Positions 45,901-57,556 of a stretch of 64,000 bases of DNA are shown here, piece by piece. Position 1 is the stretch's first letter. Each line of letters starts with the position of its first letter. Where the stretch lies: contig NC_079234.1 in assembly GCF_028502605.1 (NCBI RefSeq), positions 4,092,001 through 4,156,000 on the forward strand. Direction: 5' to 3'. This DNA comes from Trichoderma breve (taxonomy: Eukaryota; Ascomycota; Sordariomycetes; Hypocreales; Hypocreaceae). The notes under the pieces were generated by a model. It saw only the letters and a program-made list of their open reading frames with translations, was not told the origin of the DNA and made no database searches. The position numbers and the translations under genes were made by a program.

Positions 45901-46627
45901 ACTAAACTAGCTGCTGAGATGTCAATCCTCTTCTCCCAGATAGGTATGACACGATCCAATAGAGCAGTCTAAGCTGTTGATACATCACTATCCTGCTCGC
46001 CGCACCCTATCCACCGCCACGCACTAAGTGGGCAGAGTGGGCAGAGGTTCCCGGTCACGTTTTAACATTACTGATAGAATCGGAGTGTTCAACGGGCCTT
46101 GTGCTGGTCTTTGGGGAACACCGGAGATCAGATACGACAGTACAATCTGCCAGTTAGTCATATTCTCGTTCCAATTTATGGCTCGCTCGCGTATATTGTG
46201 GGTGAGCCTAGCTTATGCTGTTGGTCGTTAGTTTGCATGGTAGTCTTGCGATATTCCTTGACCTCGTTGATTCTTGCCTTCTCGACCACGGCCACGATGC
46301 TCAATTGGGAAAACTGCCTGCTCGATTTAACTTGATTTCATCCAGGTAGTATCTTTGTAATATATCAGGCATCCGAGATGCCCGCCAGGATGAGGGCTCA
46401 CGCTATGAATAAAGATCCAAGGTTTCCCCCGTCTGGTGCGTTTCACCTCAACTCTAGCCTCAAGTCTATCCTCATATCAGCTTAAGAGAATACTTGCTTT
46501 TTCCACTCCCCATATTCTCCAAGTCTTTGTTTGCTTTTTTCTATCAAGCCACACTGGCCTAGATCTTCTCAAATATCAGTTTTCCACATTTATTTGTGTT
46601 TGGTGCTATCCAACAACTTATACCAAA
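42907..46627. other. Intergenic, 3.7 kb: no gene recognised
   Basis: This is the divergent upstream region of the HET gene (-) and the terpene synthase gene (+). GTACTCC/GGAGTAC-type motifs recur (for example near 43565-43580). Open frames up to about 140-250 codons exist on both strands, but none has motifs or a convincing splice model. Confidence 0.4.
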
Positions 46628-47898
46628 ATGGTCGTCGCACGGAAAAGCCACGCCGGGTCAGGCTACCACACGGCTGCTTCAGTGTACCGCCGGGTCTTCA
46701 CGGCATTGAAGCAATTCCTTCCAAAGAACGATGGCCAAGTGGATGACTCTTTGGCCAAAGAGCCAAAGAAGCTGGCTGCTCAAGTAGCACCCATCTGCTC
46801 CGACATGCTCGCCCAGCTCAACTATCCTGGAGCACCTAAGCTCAAGGCCGAGGCAGTCGAAGGTCTGCTTGCCTACATGCATAAGCGAGCCGTCGAGTTC
46901 GATGTGCCGCTCAATACCAAGATTTCTGCAAAGGGATTTCGTCTAGGCTACGCAGAAGGATTGGTGCGTTTCTCTCTCTTGTTTCTAAGTGGTTGGATTG
47001 GCGCGCTATGGTTGCACAAATGTTTGGCTAACGAAAAAGGAATAACAGCTCGCCCACCCTAACCATCCCGTGCAAGTCCAGGGGTATGTCGGTCTATTCA
47101 CTTGGCTTGTTGTCCAATACGACGACATTGTCGGCCAGAGCAACGAGATGGTCCAGGAGGCCCTGCAATTCCACCAACGCTTCTTCCGAGGCGAGCGGCA
47201 GCCAAACAACCTGCTCGAGGGAATTGCAATCCTGCTGCGCGAGGCAGATGACCACTTCGACACTGTCTTGGCCAACATGCTGCAGATCTCCGTGCTCAAG
47301 TTCCTCACTAGCAACCTCTTGGAGCGCCACGACGGCTTCCAGCACATGGCAGTTACGCGTGCCGGCAACAAATTTCCGGATTTCTACAGGGATATGTCGG
47401 GAATGAACGTGGCCTATGCCGTCTTCTGCTACCCCAAGGCCCAGTATCCCGATGTCGCCGCCTTCCTCGAGGCGATCCCCGACATGGCCCGTTTCATTGA
47501 CATCTCCAATGATGTGCTCTCGTGAGTAACGCCCACGCAACAATACCATGACAGGCTCCATAGCTAATCTCCCACCTAGATTCTACAAAGAGGAGGTTGG
47601 TGGAGACACAAGAAACTACCTTCACAACCGTGTCGATACTAGCGGCAAGCCCATGTTGGCGGTCCTCCAAGACGTAAGCAACGAGTCGATAGAAGCCGCA
47701 AAGCGAGTGAGCGAGATCCTCAAAGGCAGGGGTGTCTATGAACAGTCCTGGAATGAGAGTGTCCAGGGCTACATGGCCATGCACACAACTAATCCCCGAT
47801 ACAAGATGTCGGACCTTGGCCTGGGCGAGGAGCATCCCCTTGCTCCTTTTGAGCACAAGATTGGAGAGTTCTTCGACCGGGTCAACAACAAGGCATGA
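46628..47898 (+). CDS. Trichodiene-synthase-family (TRI5-like) terpene synthase
   Basis: A class I sesquiterpene-cyclase-type protein, expected to ionise farnesyl diphosphate and cyclise it in a Mg2+-dependent way. Exons 46628-46963, 47049-47521 and 47580-47898 join in phase to 375 residues, the length of trichodiene synthases. The Asp-rich site is YDDIVG (Asp137, Asp138), and the NSE triad reads NDVLSFYKEE (Asn266, Ser270, Glu274), with the intron falling inside the Ser codon. Other family features are NKFPDFYRDMSGMNVAYAVF and the basic NPRY near the C-terminus, matching the RY pair that senses diphosphate. The product cannot be read from sequence. No other trichothecene-cluster gene is visible nearby, so this is probably a divergent family member rather than a classical trichothecene-cluster enzyme. 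Confidence 0.85.
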
Positions 47899-50800
47899 AG
47901 GATAGGATGGAAGGAAATAATTGCATCCATGGCGCATTGCATTGCTTTTGGAGAGAAGGGGGGGTTGTATTTGCCGCGCATTTATAACTGCGTTTCAGAG
48001 ACCTTTTTTTATAATCATGCCATTCGGCAAGGCGTTGAGGCTGTATGACGAGAAATGAACGATGCTCACGATACTATACTCTTTGACATAGATATAATTA
48101 CACTATTTCCAAATATATTCCGAAACATATTAGCTGCAAGAAAACAAATGCAAAACGCTCTTAAATTCTCACTTCCTGTTACTGCCTGTGTCGCGAATCA
48201 GCAAACGATGTAACATCATATCTCACTCCAATCTTCTTGACGACTTTAGCGACGTTAGCTTTAGTAGTTATAATGCACATGTAATTCGTGCAGTTTTTGG
48301 CAGCCCTCGTACAGAGTCTAGCACGGAGATGCGATGTTTATGTGAGCTAAGATATAAAATAAAGTCGCCGATAATGGGCCGTCAAAATCAATCATCCTTC
48401 CCTGAGTTTCAGATTGTTTCCAGGCACTTCGGAAAATATTCCGGATCGAATGTTGTAAGCGTTGGTATCGACTTGGCATTGATTTTCCACAGTCCAGGTT
48501 TCATGCACGTGGGAAAGGAAACGTCCGCTTTGTTAATTTTTCGGCCGCTTCGATGATTTTAGACATAATTTTGAAGCAAAATCCGAAACAAACTGTGAGT
48601 AGATTGTTCAAAACCCCCACTGAGAGTCTCGGCTAGCAAGTTCGTGTATGCATTGGAATATTGCGCGATGGGCTGACCACATGTCATTCAATAGTGGAAA
48701 CTCCATGGCTATTGCCCTCAGCCACTCTTTTTCAACTATCTGCCCTGCAATGAAATGCACATATGAGGCCAGAATACACAGCCGCATGTCCTAAGACACC
48801 GTGCAGTACGATAATGCTACGTTAGAATGCATGTTCTCGCCAAGCTACAAGGAAAGCTTCTGAATCGCTTGCCTGCTTGCAGGGATGTATCGGCCAAGAC
48901 ATTTTGCAGAGGCGGTGGTGGTTTTTGACATGGTTTGTAGCGGCAGGGCTCCGTAGAAAAAAAGAGCCCTGAGAAAAAGAACAACCCCTGTCCCCCCCTG
49001 CAGAAAACATGGCCTGTATGTCCGGCAATGTACGAGTACATGTATGAAATGTGCGCCTCGAAGCAACACCAAGTACCAGGCATGGGGACCCCCAATGAGT
49101 GGAGGCGTTCTGTCTTCCGCTCCTGTTCAGATAGGGGCTGGGCCATGCAAATGGAGTACGTCTATAATACCAATACTATCCCGCCTCTCGTACGTGACTT
49201 TTGCCGAGGCGTCTGTGTGTCATCTCCACATGCTGCGGTCGCTAACAAAAACTACGAGTATATACGAGCACGTACGATAAGTCCGGAGAGAAATAAATGA
49301 GATGGACTGTTCGCAGAGTCCAACGGCGAGCCCGGATCGGCAGACAGGCAGGCCTGTGCAGCGTCTCGAAGACAGGCTGGGCAATGCCTAGCGAATGCTC
49401 GAGTGTTTTAAGCTCCCGCCAGCTGTGTGAGGAGAAGCCAAGGGTAGGGTAGGGTTGAGTAGGGTAAGAAAGGGGCTGGCATGGGCATTTTGTTTCCTTT
49501 TTTCTTCGGCAGTCGTCATTTTTTTAAGCTCTATTTTCTGTTTCAACATCGCTTCTCGGTATCCATGCAGCTTCTAGTTGTGGGTTTAGGGTGAGCATCG
49601 TAGGACTTCTAGAAGGAGTCGCATTGACGGCTGGCATCTTGTTTCGCATAAATTTGCTAGGAGCGGGAAGATTCTCGCCGGCGTCTTGATTGACGTCCAT
49701 GCGATCAAAGCATGAGCGATTTCAAACCGCTAAATCGCGGAACTGCCGCTCCGGGGCGAGCCAGACAATCATACAGCGTTACATGTGTGGGGAAATATGG
49801 GCTGATTCTTGCAGGACGGGGGGCCTTTTGGGGTGAAAAGAAAGAGAAAAGGCGGGATTCATTTCATTCACTACGACGTGGAGTATTGGGTGTGTCCTTT
49901 TGAAAAGTGACTTTCTATTGTTATGAATCATTTTGTGACCAATTTGAGTCTCTCTCGCCTACTCTTGGGATGCTGCGATGAAGCTAGAGCCGTGTTACTG
50001 ACGTTTACCGGGAGCGTATGCACTGGCCTTCGGGATGTGGGAACCTGGATCTCATCGCATGAAGCGGCTCCTCAATCTGACATGTATTTGGTGGCAGATT
50101 TGCCATGTGCCTTGAAACTCTGTCAGCCTATTCGGGTATGCTCAATTACGACGTTTATGCATCTCATTTTCCTTCCACTAGTAATAACTAGACTGGACCG
50201 AAATCGACATGGAATAGTCATCGCGGAGGTGGTATTTTCCGTTGGAAATTCAACAGGCCCTGATACGTCCGACGTGGCTCAAGAAGGCAGGTAAAGATCA
50301 GCTTGTCCTTGGATCGAAGATGAGCGGTAGCAGTATAATGCAAGACACTGCATACTGTACCGTGCCTGACATCTGACATCTATGGACACGTACGTTATAC
50401 AGTATGAGACCAGGCAAGGGAGTAGTCAGCCTTGGAGTGCAATTTGCCAAATTCATGCAAAGCCCCTAGGTATAAATGCTTGAGGTCTTTGCAACACATG
50501 CCCTGTTTTATCTTGTCTTCTGCAAGGTTATTTCAAGTTTTTTAAAAACTTGCAACGTTACATGAAAGTACGATGCGATGGGTTATTTCTCGTAGACAAA
50601 TGACTACAATACCTCGTAATATGATGGCAGATCACGTAAGGATAATTACTGATATCGACACGGAGCTCATAATGCATATACAGAGTTATATCATTTCACA
50701 ATCAGTTGTAACGACTAATTGGATTCTCTCAATCTGCAGATACTGCCATGGCCCTACTTGGATTTTTAAAATACATGTGGCCATCACCAATTCCATGAGC

Positions 50801-51204
50801 TTGTTTTGAGCCTCACGATGTTATCGAAGAGGCATATCACCAAATTTGTACCGTGCATGTTGTTGTGATGTGTAGTTGGGTATACTATTGTATTGATGTA
50901 AGGTCTTAGTTATCTATCAAAACGTCGAGGGCAGGACCTCTTATATACACAATCTACGAGATCCCCAGAGACAGATCGGTCAAGGATACCCTGCAACAAC
51001 ACATTTAGACTATATGGCTGATGATTTGACTGATTGTATTAAAGCAATAATGCTTTTTATCTGAATAATATCTTTCCGCTCTTCATGGCATCTATATGTA
51101 GGTCAACCAATAATTTTGCCTGACTTGTCGTATTTACTGAATCAACCGCCCTTTTCTTTTTTTAAAAAGCATGAAAATGATATTAATTCAGTTGTATCGT
51201 CCAA
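47899..51204. other. Intergenic, 3.3 kb, convergent: no gene recognised
   Basis: It lies between the terpene synthase (+) and the GST gene (-). A GTAGGGT-type short repeat lies near 49443-49465. A 123-codon open frame at 49923 (+) lacks motifs. Confidence 0.45.
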
Positions 51205-52273
51205 TTACGCTTTCTTTGGGCGATTCTCCTCGATATACGCTGCAATGTTTGGTCGTGCCTCAAAGGCCTCACGGAACTTTTGAATTGCTTCAGGTAGTTT
51301 GGACTGGATGTATTGAGTTAGCACTATGAATTATGTAAGTTGTTTATATAAAAGTGTAAACTTACGGGCAGAGTTCCGATTCGTTCATCGTTATCAATTG
51401 ACTGATAGACGGCGAAGTCGGCGTAGGATATTCTGTCTCCAAGGAGATAAGGGCCATTGTTTGCAGAGTAGTACTCTGCAATGACATTGTAATATTGTGG
51501 TACAAATTTGTTCCTGTACTCATCTGTAACACCTTTCAGGCTTGCTACCCATTGAGTCTATATCTCATTCATTAGTGGATGTAACAGACTATTATCCCAC
51601 TGTGTATTTAACTTACCCTCCAATCGTTGTAAACATCTGCAACAGCATCAAGCTGAAATTTCTCATGATTAGTTTCGCCTTCATAGCGGCCGATATCTCG
51701 AGCGAGATATCGCAAAATGGCAATATGCTATATGTGAGACAAGTATGTCAGTGTACATCCTAATATTTGAAAGGGTCTCATTAATTGAGCAACTAACTTG
51801 ATTGATAATAATGCCATTGATCAAGAGAGCAGGCACCTTGCCAGTTCGAGTAATGCCTTCTTGCTTGAGTCTCTCGCTCGTGGCTGGCCATGTGGCATCA
51901 TAAGGATGTCGGATATCGTTGAATTCGATCTCTGCGTCTCTCATGAACAGACTAATGGACGTGTTAGTATACGTTACAAGAGATCACAAAAATAAGGTTG
52001 GTTATGGAAGACAAGAGTTGCTGAGTGGCGCACGACTTACCGTACGACTTCGCCACGGCCCATTCTACCAATGTCTAGGTAGTGGAGGGTGGGGATAGTT
52101 TTAGTAGCCATTGTATATGTTTGCGATTGTGTTGCTGTAACTGAAGGGGTGATGATGCGAGTTGGTCTATGCTGGAGCAGTTGTCTAGAGACTTGGAGAC
52201 TTCCCGAAACTCCTCGGCGTATAATGGCTTTTAATACAGGTCGACAACTCACTCCTATGGATGGAATGAACAT
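51205..52273 (-). CDS. Glutathione S-transferase
   Basis: A GST that conjugates or binds glutathione. Five exons, 52273-52041, 51951-51798, 51727-51617, 51557-51366 and 51303-51205, join in phase. The thioredoxin-like N-domain is visible: TLHYLDIGRMGRGEVVRLFM with an active-site-type Tyr, GKVPALLINGIIINQ containing the cis-Pro of VPAL, and AILRYLARDIG. The helical C-domain has GPYLLGDRISYADFAVYQ, the N-capping/hydrophobic-staple region. From the ATG at 52273 the protein is 262 residues; a second in-frame ATG at 52111 gives 208, the usual GST length. The extra 54 residues are rich in Arg, Ser and Thr and have no acidic residue, as in a mitochondrial presequence, so dual targeting by alternative starts is possible. 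It has five exons, more than most neighbours. Confidence 0.88.
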
Positions 52274-53190
52274 GGCTTTGTAATAGTGACCAATCCCTCT
52301 GACAAACTAATAGACAAACTAATAAAGTGTTGCTCGCATTCTCTTTCCAACTAGTACTATGTGTTTGCGCTCTTTGTGCGCTCCGAGTTGAGTCCGAAGA
52401 GAGCTGAAAACCAACTCTCACGGCTGACTCATCCGGAATCAACGCCCCCGCGGAGATGCTATGTACTGTTTGGGTATGTGCTTCTCCCAATATCGCAAAA
52501 AGTAGCCGCGCGATGTGCCGCGCCCAGGAACCGGCGGTCCGGATTTGGGCAGCGGACGCCGCCCCGACATCATCGGGTAGAGATTTAGATTCTTTGCAAT
52601 TGACTACTGGGGCGCATTATGTCATTGAAGCTGACATATCTGGAATACTCGTACGTGCGTCGGGCGCGCTGACGTAGGAGCAACTCTAGGGTTGTTGCTT
52701 TCATATTGTGCTAGCGGCTTGAAAGGGGAAATCATGAAAACTACAAATAGCGAGGCTGTGACGCGGCAGTGAAACAGCTGTTTTGTCACTGTTCTAGTGT
52801 CTTGGTACGCTATTTTTCCACGTATGGTGAAGATTCCATTCGTGGCGCAGTTGATAGTATTCCATGCATAGGCAAATGCGTCCAAGTGCTGACGGGCCTT
52901 GTCTCGCCCTATGCTCTAATCTTCTAGCCGATGACAAATCTTTCTCGAGTTTGCGGTAAGATGACGACTATTGGGAGGATGATCTCCTGAAAGGCACTGG
53001 AATCTGGTCTATTTGCTTTAATTTCCGTATTACCACATCATTGATAATTGTTGGAGGTAAATATGGCCCCGTCCCACGACGGCGGCACTCCGCTTCCCTG
53101 GAGGTTCGTTAGACGCGATTTCGCGATCTTCACCTTCGCCATCATCTGGAAAGCAACAAAGTAAACGCGTAAATCGGTCATTTTGCCGCC
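52274..53190. promoter_or_regulatory. Divergent upstream region of GST and coiled-coil genes
   Basis: About 0.9 kb lies between two divergent starts. No specific element is recognised; the promoter role follows from position. Confidence 0.4.
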
Positions 53191-54627
53191 ATGAATTCAA
53201 TGGCCTCTATGGCTGACCGAAAGGCTGCAGCATCTGATTATATGCCACCTCCTACGTTCAACATGCCGGCTCGTCGCGAAGTGCATGTGCCATCAGATTC
53301 GGTAGCGGAGCGAAAAGTGCGACAAGCCATTGAAGACTCGGCATCGAGAAACGCGGAGCTCCTCGGCGAGCTTGGGGCTACGGCCCATGCACCCGGCCTA
53401 TTTAACAACAACCAGGTCAAGATTGAACATGTTGACAAACGACTGGCTGATCTCGAGCCAGAGGTCGAGAAGGCCATTGCCGCCGCCAACCTGCAGCTCA
53501 AGCACCACAAGAGCTATAGGGACTCGGTGGCTAAGAAATTCGTCTACACCGTGCTGAAGAAGAAGAGTGCCTTTGAGGACAAGGCCATGCGAGAGGAGAA
53601 GGCCTACCACGAAGTGCTTGAGAAGCGTCATAAAGCTGAAGCAAAGTTGAAGGATCTTCAGGCAGATAAAGAGGCACTGACTGTCGAGATGAAGGATTTG
53701 CAAGAACTGGTGGGACGACACGGCACTGCACACAAAGAAATCGACGCTCTGTACTCGCGCATTTTTGATGGTCCTACGGCGGGATTCGCAGACGAGGATG
53801 AACAGGAAGAGACACACAAACTTGCAAAATTGGCACTACAGGAGAGGACAGAAGCACTCAAGGCGGCTGTTCGAGGCATCAAAGCCGCCCAAGCAGTCAA
53901 AGTAGCCATCGAACGCGCCTCATTTGAGAAGCAGCGCGCAGCCTTCGAGAACCACTCCGATATCTTTTCTCAGCGTGGCGTTCATACAGTTCTGAAACGC
54001 TGCGTCGCTTATATTAATCGCGGACTCGAACTCAGCGACGAAGCCGTCGAAGCTATAAAGGCGACACCTGGGCCGGACTTGGTACAGGCCAAGGACAGTC
54101 TTGATCGGCTTTTCCACACTGCTAGAGCGACAGCACAGGAGCGCTACACCAACAAGTCGCAAAATGCCGATCTTATAGAAAGACTAGGAGCTACACTGGC
54201 ACAAGCATTGTTTGCCCAAAAACAGTATGTTGAGGCCATGAAGAAAGTCACAGAGTCACGAAGAGAATCGATTCGGAGGACAGCAAGAGCTTTAGAGGAT
54301 GAGCGACGCGCCTTGCAGCAGCTCCGACAAAGCGCATTCGAGACTACCGTTGGCTTCGGTGCCGCGGCTCCTGCGTATCACGAATGCTGCGATCGAGCTC
54401 CTGGGTTTGAGCAAGATTCCCATCAGCAAACCACATCTATCACTGAGCCGGTTGTTTTGGAGCTTCCTGAAGAAACAGAGGCTCCTCCTGACTACGTGTA
54501 CGACCAAGATGGACAAGCGCCCCCGGCAGCAGGGGGAGAACCTGGACCAGACTCTCAGAACCACGGCACTCCTCTTCGTGGAGAAGTTACCCTTTTCAAC
54601 CCACGAGGTCTGCAGGAGGTTACCTAA
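53191..54627 (+). CDS. Coiled-coil protein of unknown function (478 aa)
   Basis: An intronless gene. I do not recognise a named family, though similar fungal proteins with a KHHKSYRDSVAKKFVYTVLK-like block seem familiar. Residues from about 35 to 390 are almost entirely helical and charged, with coiled-coil character (KRLADLEPEVEKAIAAANLQ, EEKAYHEVLEKRHKAEAKLK, ELVGRHGTAHKEIDALYSRI). A FDGPTAGFADEDEQEETH hinge divides the helices. The C-terminal 90 residues are Pro/Glu/Gln-rich and probably disordered (PEETEAPPDYVYDQDGQAPP). There is no signal peptide or membrane span. A membrane-shaping (BAR-like) or scaffold role would fit the architecture, but this is speculation. Confidence 0.8.
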   Translation: MNSMASMADRKAAASDYMPPPTFNMPARREVHVPSDSVAERKVRQAIEDSASRNAELLGELGATAHAPGLFNNNQVKIEHVDKRLADLEPEVEKAIAAANLQLKHHKSYRDSVAKKFVYTVLKKKSAFEDKAMREEKAYHEVLEKRHKAEAKLKDLQADKEALTVEMKDLQELVGRHGTAHKEIDALYSRIFDGPTAGFADEDEQEETHKLAKLALQERTEALKAAVRGIKAAQAVKVAIERASFEKQRAAFENHSDIFSQRGVHTVLKRCVAYINRGLELSDEAVEAIKATPGPDLVQAKDSLDRLFHTARATAQERYTNKSQNADLIERLGATLAQALFAQKQYVEAMKKVTESRRESIRRTARALEDERRALQQLRQSAFETTVGFGAAAPAYHECCDRAPGFEQDSHQQTTSITEPVVLELPEETEAPPDYVYDQDGQAPPAAGGEPGPDSQNHGTPLRGEVTLFNPRGLQEVT

Positions 54628-55581
54628 TTGGATACGGAACGTCGAGGCGTTAATTTCGGCATGAGTCTCCCCTACATATTCTGTCATTTACTATACTCAT
54701 GAGCCTTTTGATTTATTTTACCGCCTTGATTACTTGTTAGCGTTTGGAATGTGCAATTGGTTGCTGCTATGTTTGTAATGGCGAGGATGACTACTTTGAA
54801 TACCACGGGGCTATATGGAGTTACTTTTCTTGTTTGACTGTATTAGGGTAGCAGCGTCTTTATTGGGCAATACACATTGAGTTTAATACACACCCCTAGC
54901 TAAGTATTCTTTAGCTCTCGAGACTAGCAATGGGATGGGTGTGATATGAACACTTCTATTTTTACTCACCGATGTCACGGGCATTTACTTTTGTATCTCA
55001 TTTCCTTTGCTTATGACTTTCTATCTACCTATGGAACTTGATGGCATCCCAGTCTATTTACTCTCTCACATCTTGCCTGGTCTGCTCCCTATAGCTCATT
55101 TAAGACAAGCAAACCCTTTCGTTATCATTGGCATGACTCTGTAGCATAGACGCTCCCCTGCGGAAGGTCTTACTTGCTCTGTAGTATAAATCTTGAGTCA
55201 TGTAGCTCTGAGCCGGCCTCTCGGCTAACATAGTCTACGTTGCTGCGCCCTTAATCCGACAATTGCTGTATCAAACGATGTTCTTTGACATGTAATACCT
55301 ATTTGAGTTTCCGATATCCCAATTTGGCTATATCTTGAACAGTATGTCAGCATTGCGCACTGTTGAGCAACCAGCTTACACGCCAAGTCCAAGATAGGCA
55401 AATGCTCAATGCTAGCTACATTCTGATATCTGTGTTGGATCATGTGTAAGTGTAAAAGGAAATTACTCTTGAACTTTTGAAAAGAGTCCGATGTAGTGTT
55501 TAAATATGAGAACAAAGCCACCACTTGGCTGTAGACTCAATCTCAATCTTGAACAACAAACAACGAAAACATAGAGCTAAA
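54628..55581. other. Intergenic: no gene recognised
   Basis: The 3' flank of the coiled-coil gene and the upstream region of the first SDR-like gene. AT-rich, with no motif-bearing frame. Confidence 0.45.
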
Positions 55582-56370
55582 ATGCCGTCTATAGCAGGGC
55601 ATAGAGTCCTCGTCCTTGGAGCCTCATCGGGAATAGGCTTTGCCGTTGCAAAGCTAACTCTCTCAGAGAACATTGCGCATCTTGCAATTGCATCCTCAAA
55701 TAGGACGAAGCTAGACAATGCCGTCAAGGCACTCATAAAAGCAGTGCCTGGGTCGGAAGATCGGATATCTAGCTTTTTGGTCGATCTTGGTGGCGAGGAC
55801 ACGGAAACACAACTCGAGCAGGTTCTCGCCGACGCTGTTGCTGCTGCTGGAGGCCCTCTTGATCACATTGTTCACAGCGTGAGCAATAGGCGAGGCCCGC
55901 TTGTTCCTTTCTCTCAGGTTGACTACAAAACCATCCATGGACTGTTTGTCCCGAGATTTGCTCAGTTGGCGCTTCTCGGAAAGTTGAGCCCTAAATACAT
56001 GAATGGCAAAGGAACCTCGTCGATCATTTTCACCTCTGGTCATGTCGAAGACGTGCCAATGCCAGGCCTGGGCGTTCTCTCTAGTGTTGGCGCTGCCATT
56101 ACAGGTATGGCCATAGGGCTGGCGGTTGATATTAGCCCGATACGTGTAAATGCGGTTGCACCCGGAATCACTGAGACTCCCATGGTGATCGAGGAGACGG
56201 GCGAAACAATGGCGTCTGCAATATATGACCTTGCTTCCAGGCAATCGCTAGTCGGGAGACCTGGAACAGCAGATGAGGCTGCCGAAGCCTTTGTGTATTT
56301 GATGAAGGACACAAATGCCACCGGTGCCTCAGTCAAGTCATCAGGAGGATCTATTATTCGCTCGGCTTAA
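55582..56370 (+). CDS. Short-chain dehydrogenase-like protein lacking the YxxxK pair
   Basis: A 262-residue Rossmann-fold protein of the SDR superfamily. The cofactor loop is intact (VLVLGASSGIGFAVAKL), with SSNRTKLDNAV after beta-2, and the C-terminal part has the usual SPIRVNAVAPGITETPM block. The segment that normally carries Tyr-x3-Lys reads GLGVLSSVGAAITGM: aligned by spacing to the conserved A-A-x-x-G-M, Tyr is replaced by Leu and Lys by Gly. The NNAG motif is also lost (HSVSNRRG). It may therefore bind NAD(P) without classical oxidoreductase chemistry, or use another mechanism. The ATG at 55582 is the first in frame; upstream in-frame codons have no ATG. It converges on the next SDR-like gene. 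Confidence 0.85.
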   Translation: MPSIAGHRVLVLGASSGIGFAVAKLTLSENIAHLAIASSNRTKLDNAVKALIKAVPGSEDRISSFLVDLGGEDTETQLEQVLADAVAAAGGPLDHIVHSVSNRRGPLVPFSQVDYKTIHGLFVPRFAQLALLGKLSPKYMNGKGTSSIIFTSGHVEDVPMPGLGVLSSVGAAITGMAIGLAVDISPIRVNAVAPGITETPMVIEETGETMASAIYDLASRQSLVGRPGTADEAAEAFVYLMKDTNATGASVKSSGGSIIRSA

Positions 56371-56848
56371 CACGGTGGCTGACTATTGTATGCGGCTGTC
56401 ATGTCTCAAAATGCATAACCTGGCCGCATCGGGACCGAATTCCCATATGGGAAAAGCAAGCTTGATGCAGTGCCCGCAGCAACCTGCGCCTTGTTACTTG
56501 TAGTGGTCCTGTAGCTAAAATAATCTGAATCCTTCGGGTTGCATTACTCGGCTTTATTTGCGATTGTTACATTTATACGACATAAATCTGCGATTGGTAT
56601 AATCTCAAGAAGAGTGGGAAGAGCGAGAATACTCTTCTTGTGCTATTGGAATTAAGCTACGAAAGTGGCGTTATAGATTATTGGTAACTGTGGACTAAAT
56701 GTCGAATAATTAGGAAGCAGAAAGAATTAAGGACAAGAACGTAACAAATATAGTCTATGTCTATTAAGAGCGCCTTATGCATGAGTAAAATACAAGTTAT
56801 AATACAATAGCTTTTTTTTAGTCCAAACTCCGTCTTTGCATGCTTTCT
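56371..56848. other. Convergent intergenic region between the two SDR-like genes
   Basis: About 480 bp, AT-rich in the second half. No gene is seen. Confidence 0.5.
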
Positions 56849-57556
56849 TCATGGTTCCTCAATCCTGACATCCTCAGTCCAGCTTCCTTTGGGCTGGTTG
56901 TACAGATTCCATGCCTCCTGGGCAATGTTCTTGGCATTCAGCTTCTGGTTTTGGTCCAACACATATCCTGCAACACTCAAAAGGGCAACATGAACTCCTT
57001 TAGGCTCAAATTCCAGGCGGAGAGATCGAGTAAAGTTCTTCTGTGCAGCCTTGGACATGGACAGCGAGACAAGGTTGGTCTCGGGCGTCTCAGGGAGATG
57101 AGAACTGGTGACGATGAGTGTGGGTTGGGCAGAGGAGTCTTCCGCCGCCAGCACAGTAAGCTGTGGGAAAGCCCATTTGGAGAGGTTGTTCAGGGCAATG
57201 GTGGAGATCATGAAGTCACGGATAAGCTCCTCATCGGTGACCTCGATATGTCGGGACTGTGCGACGATGGCGGCGTTGTAAAGAACAACTTCCACTGTTC
57301 CGAGATCCTGGGTAATTTGCTTGAGTGTCGCTGTGAACTTGACAGGGTCGATGACGTCGGTAGAATAGGTCTTTACAGTGGCATTGCCGTTGGCAGCACT
57401 TGTAACAGTGGCTGCATCTTTCTCAAGCTGAGCGGGATTCCTGGCAACGAGAGCGACCTTGTTGAACTTGTTGGCGGCGAAAACAGCGGCTGTGTTGGTG
57501 CCAATTCCAGGGCCGGAGCCGACGACGACGACGACGTTGTCAGATCGGGAAGACAT
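56849..57556 (-). CDS. Short-chain dehydrogenase-like protein, catalytic Tyr replaced
   Basis: An intronless 235-residue SDR-superfamily protein. The nucleotide-binding loop is VVVVVGSGPGIGTNTAAVFA, followed by ALVARNPAQLEKDA (the Arg suggests NADPH preference). The NNAG-equivalent is YNAAIV. The strand ending PTLIVTSSHLPETP provides the Ser region, but the next motif is NLVSLSMSKAAQKNF: Lys is kept while the Tyr four residues earlier is Leu. This resembles fungal SDR-like proteins seen with secondary-metabolism or redox genes, but I cannot name the substrate. ATG 57556 is chosen because the Rossmann strand starts seven residues later; the open frame upstream has no ATG. Confidence 0.85.
   Translation of the reverse strand: MSSRSDNVVVVVGSGPGIGTNTAAVFAANKFNKVALVARNPAQLEKDAATVTSAANGNATVKTYSTDVIDPVKFTATLKQITQDLGTVEVVLYNAAIVAQSRHIEVTDEELIRDFMISTIALNNLSKWAFPQLTVLAAEDSSAQPTLIVTSSHLPETPETNLVSLSMSKAAQKNFTRSLRLEFEPKGVHVALLSVAGYVLDQNQKLNAKNIAQEAWNLYNQPKGSWTEDVRIEEP

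Noticed and set aside
46628..47898. A classical trichothecene gene cluster
   Set aside because: Only the terpene synthase is present; none of the usual cluster P450s, acetyltransferases, transporter or regulators is seen in the window.
49923..50294. A 123-codon plus-strand frame starting with ATG
   Set aside because: Weak hydrophobic patches only; no family features and an AT-rich non-coding setting.
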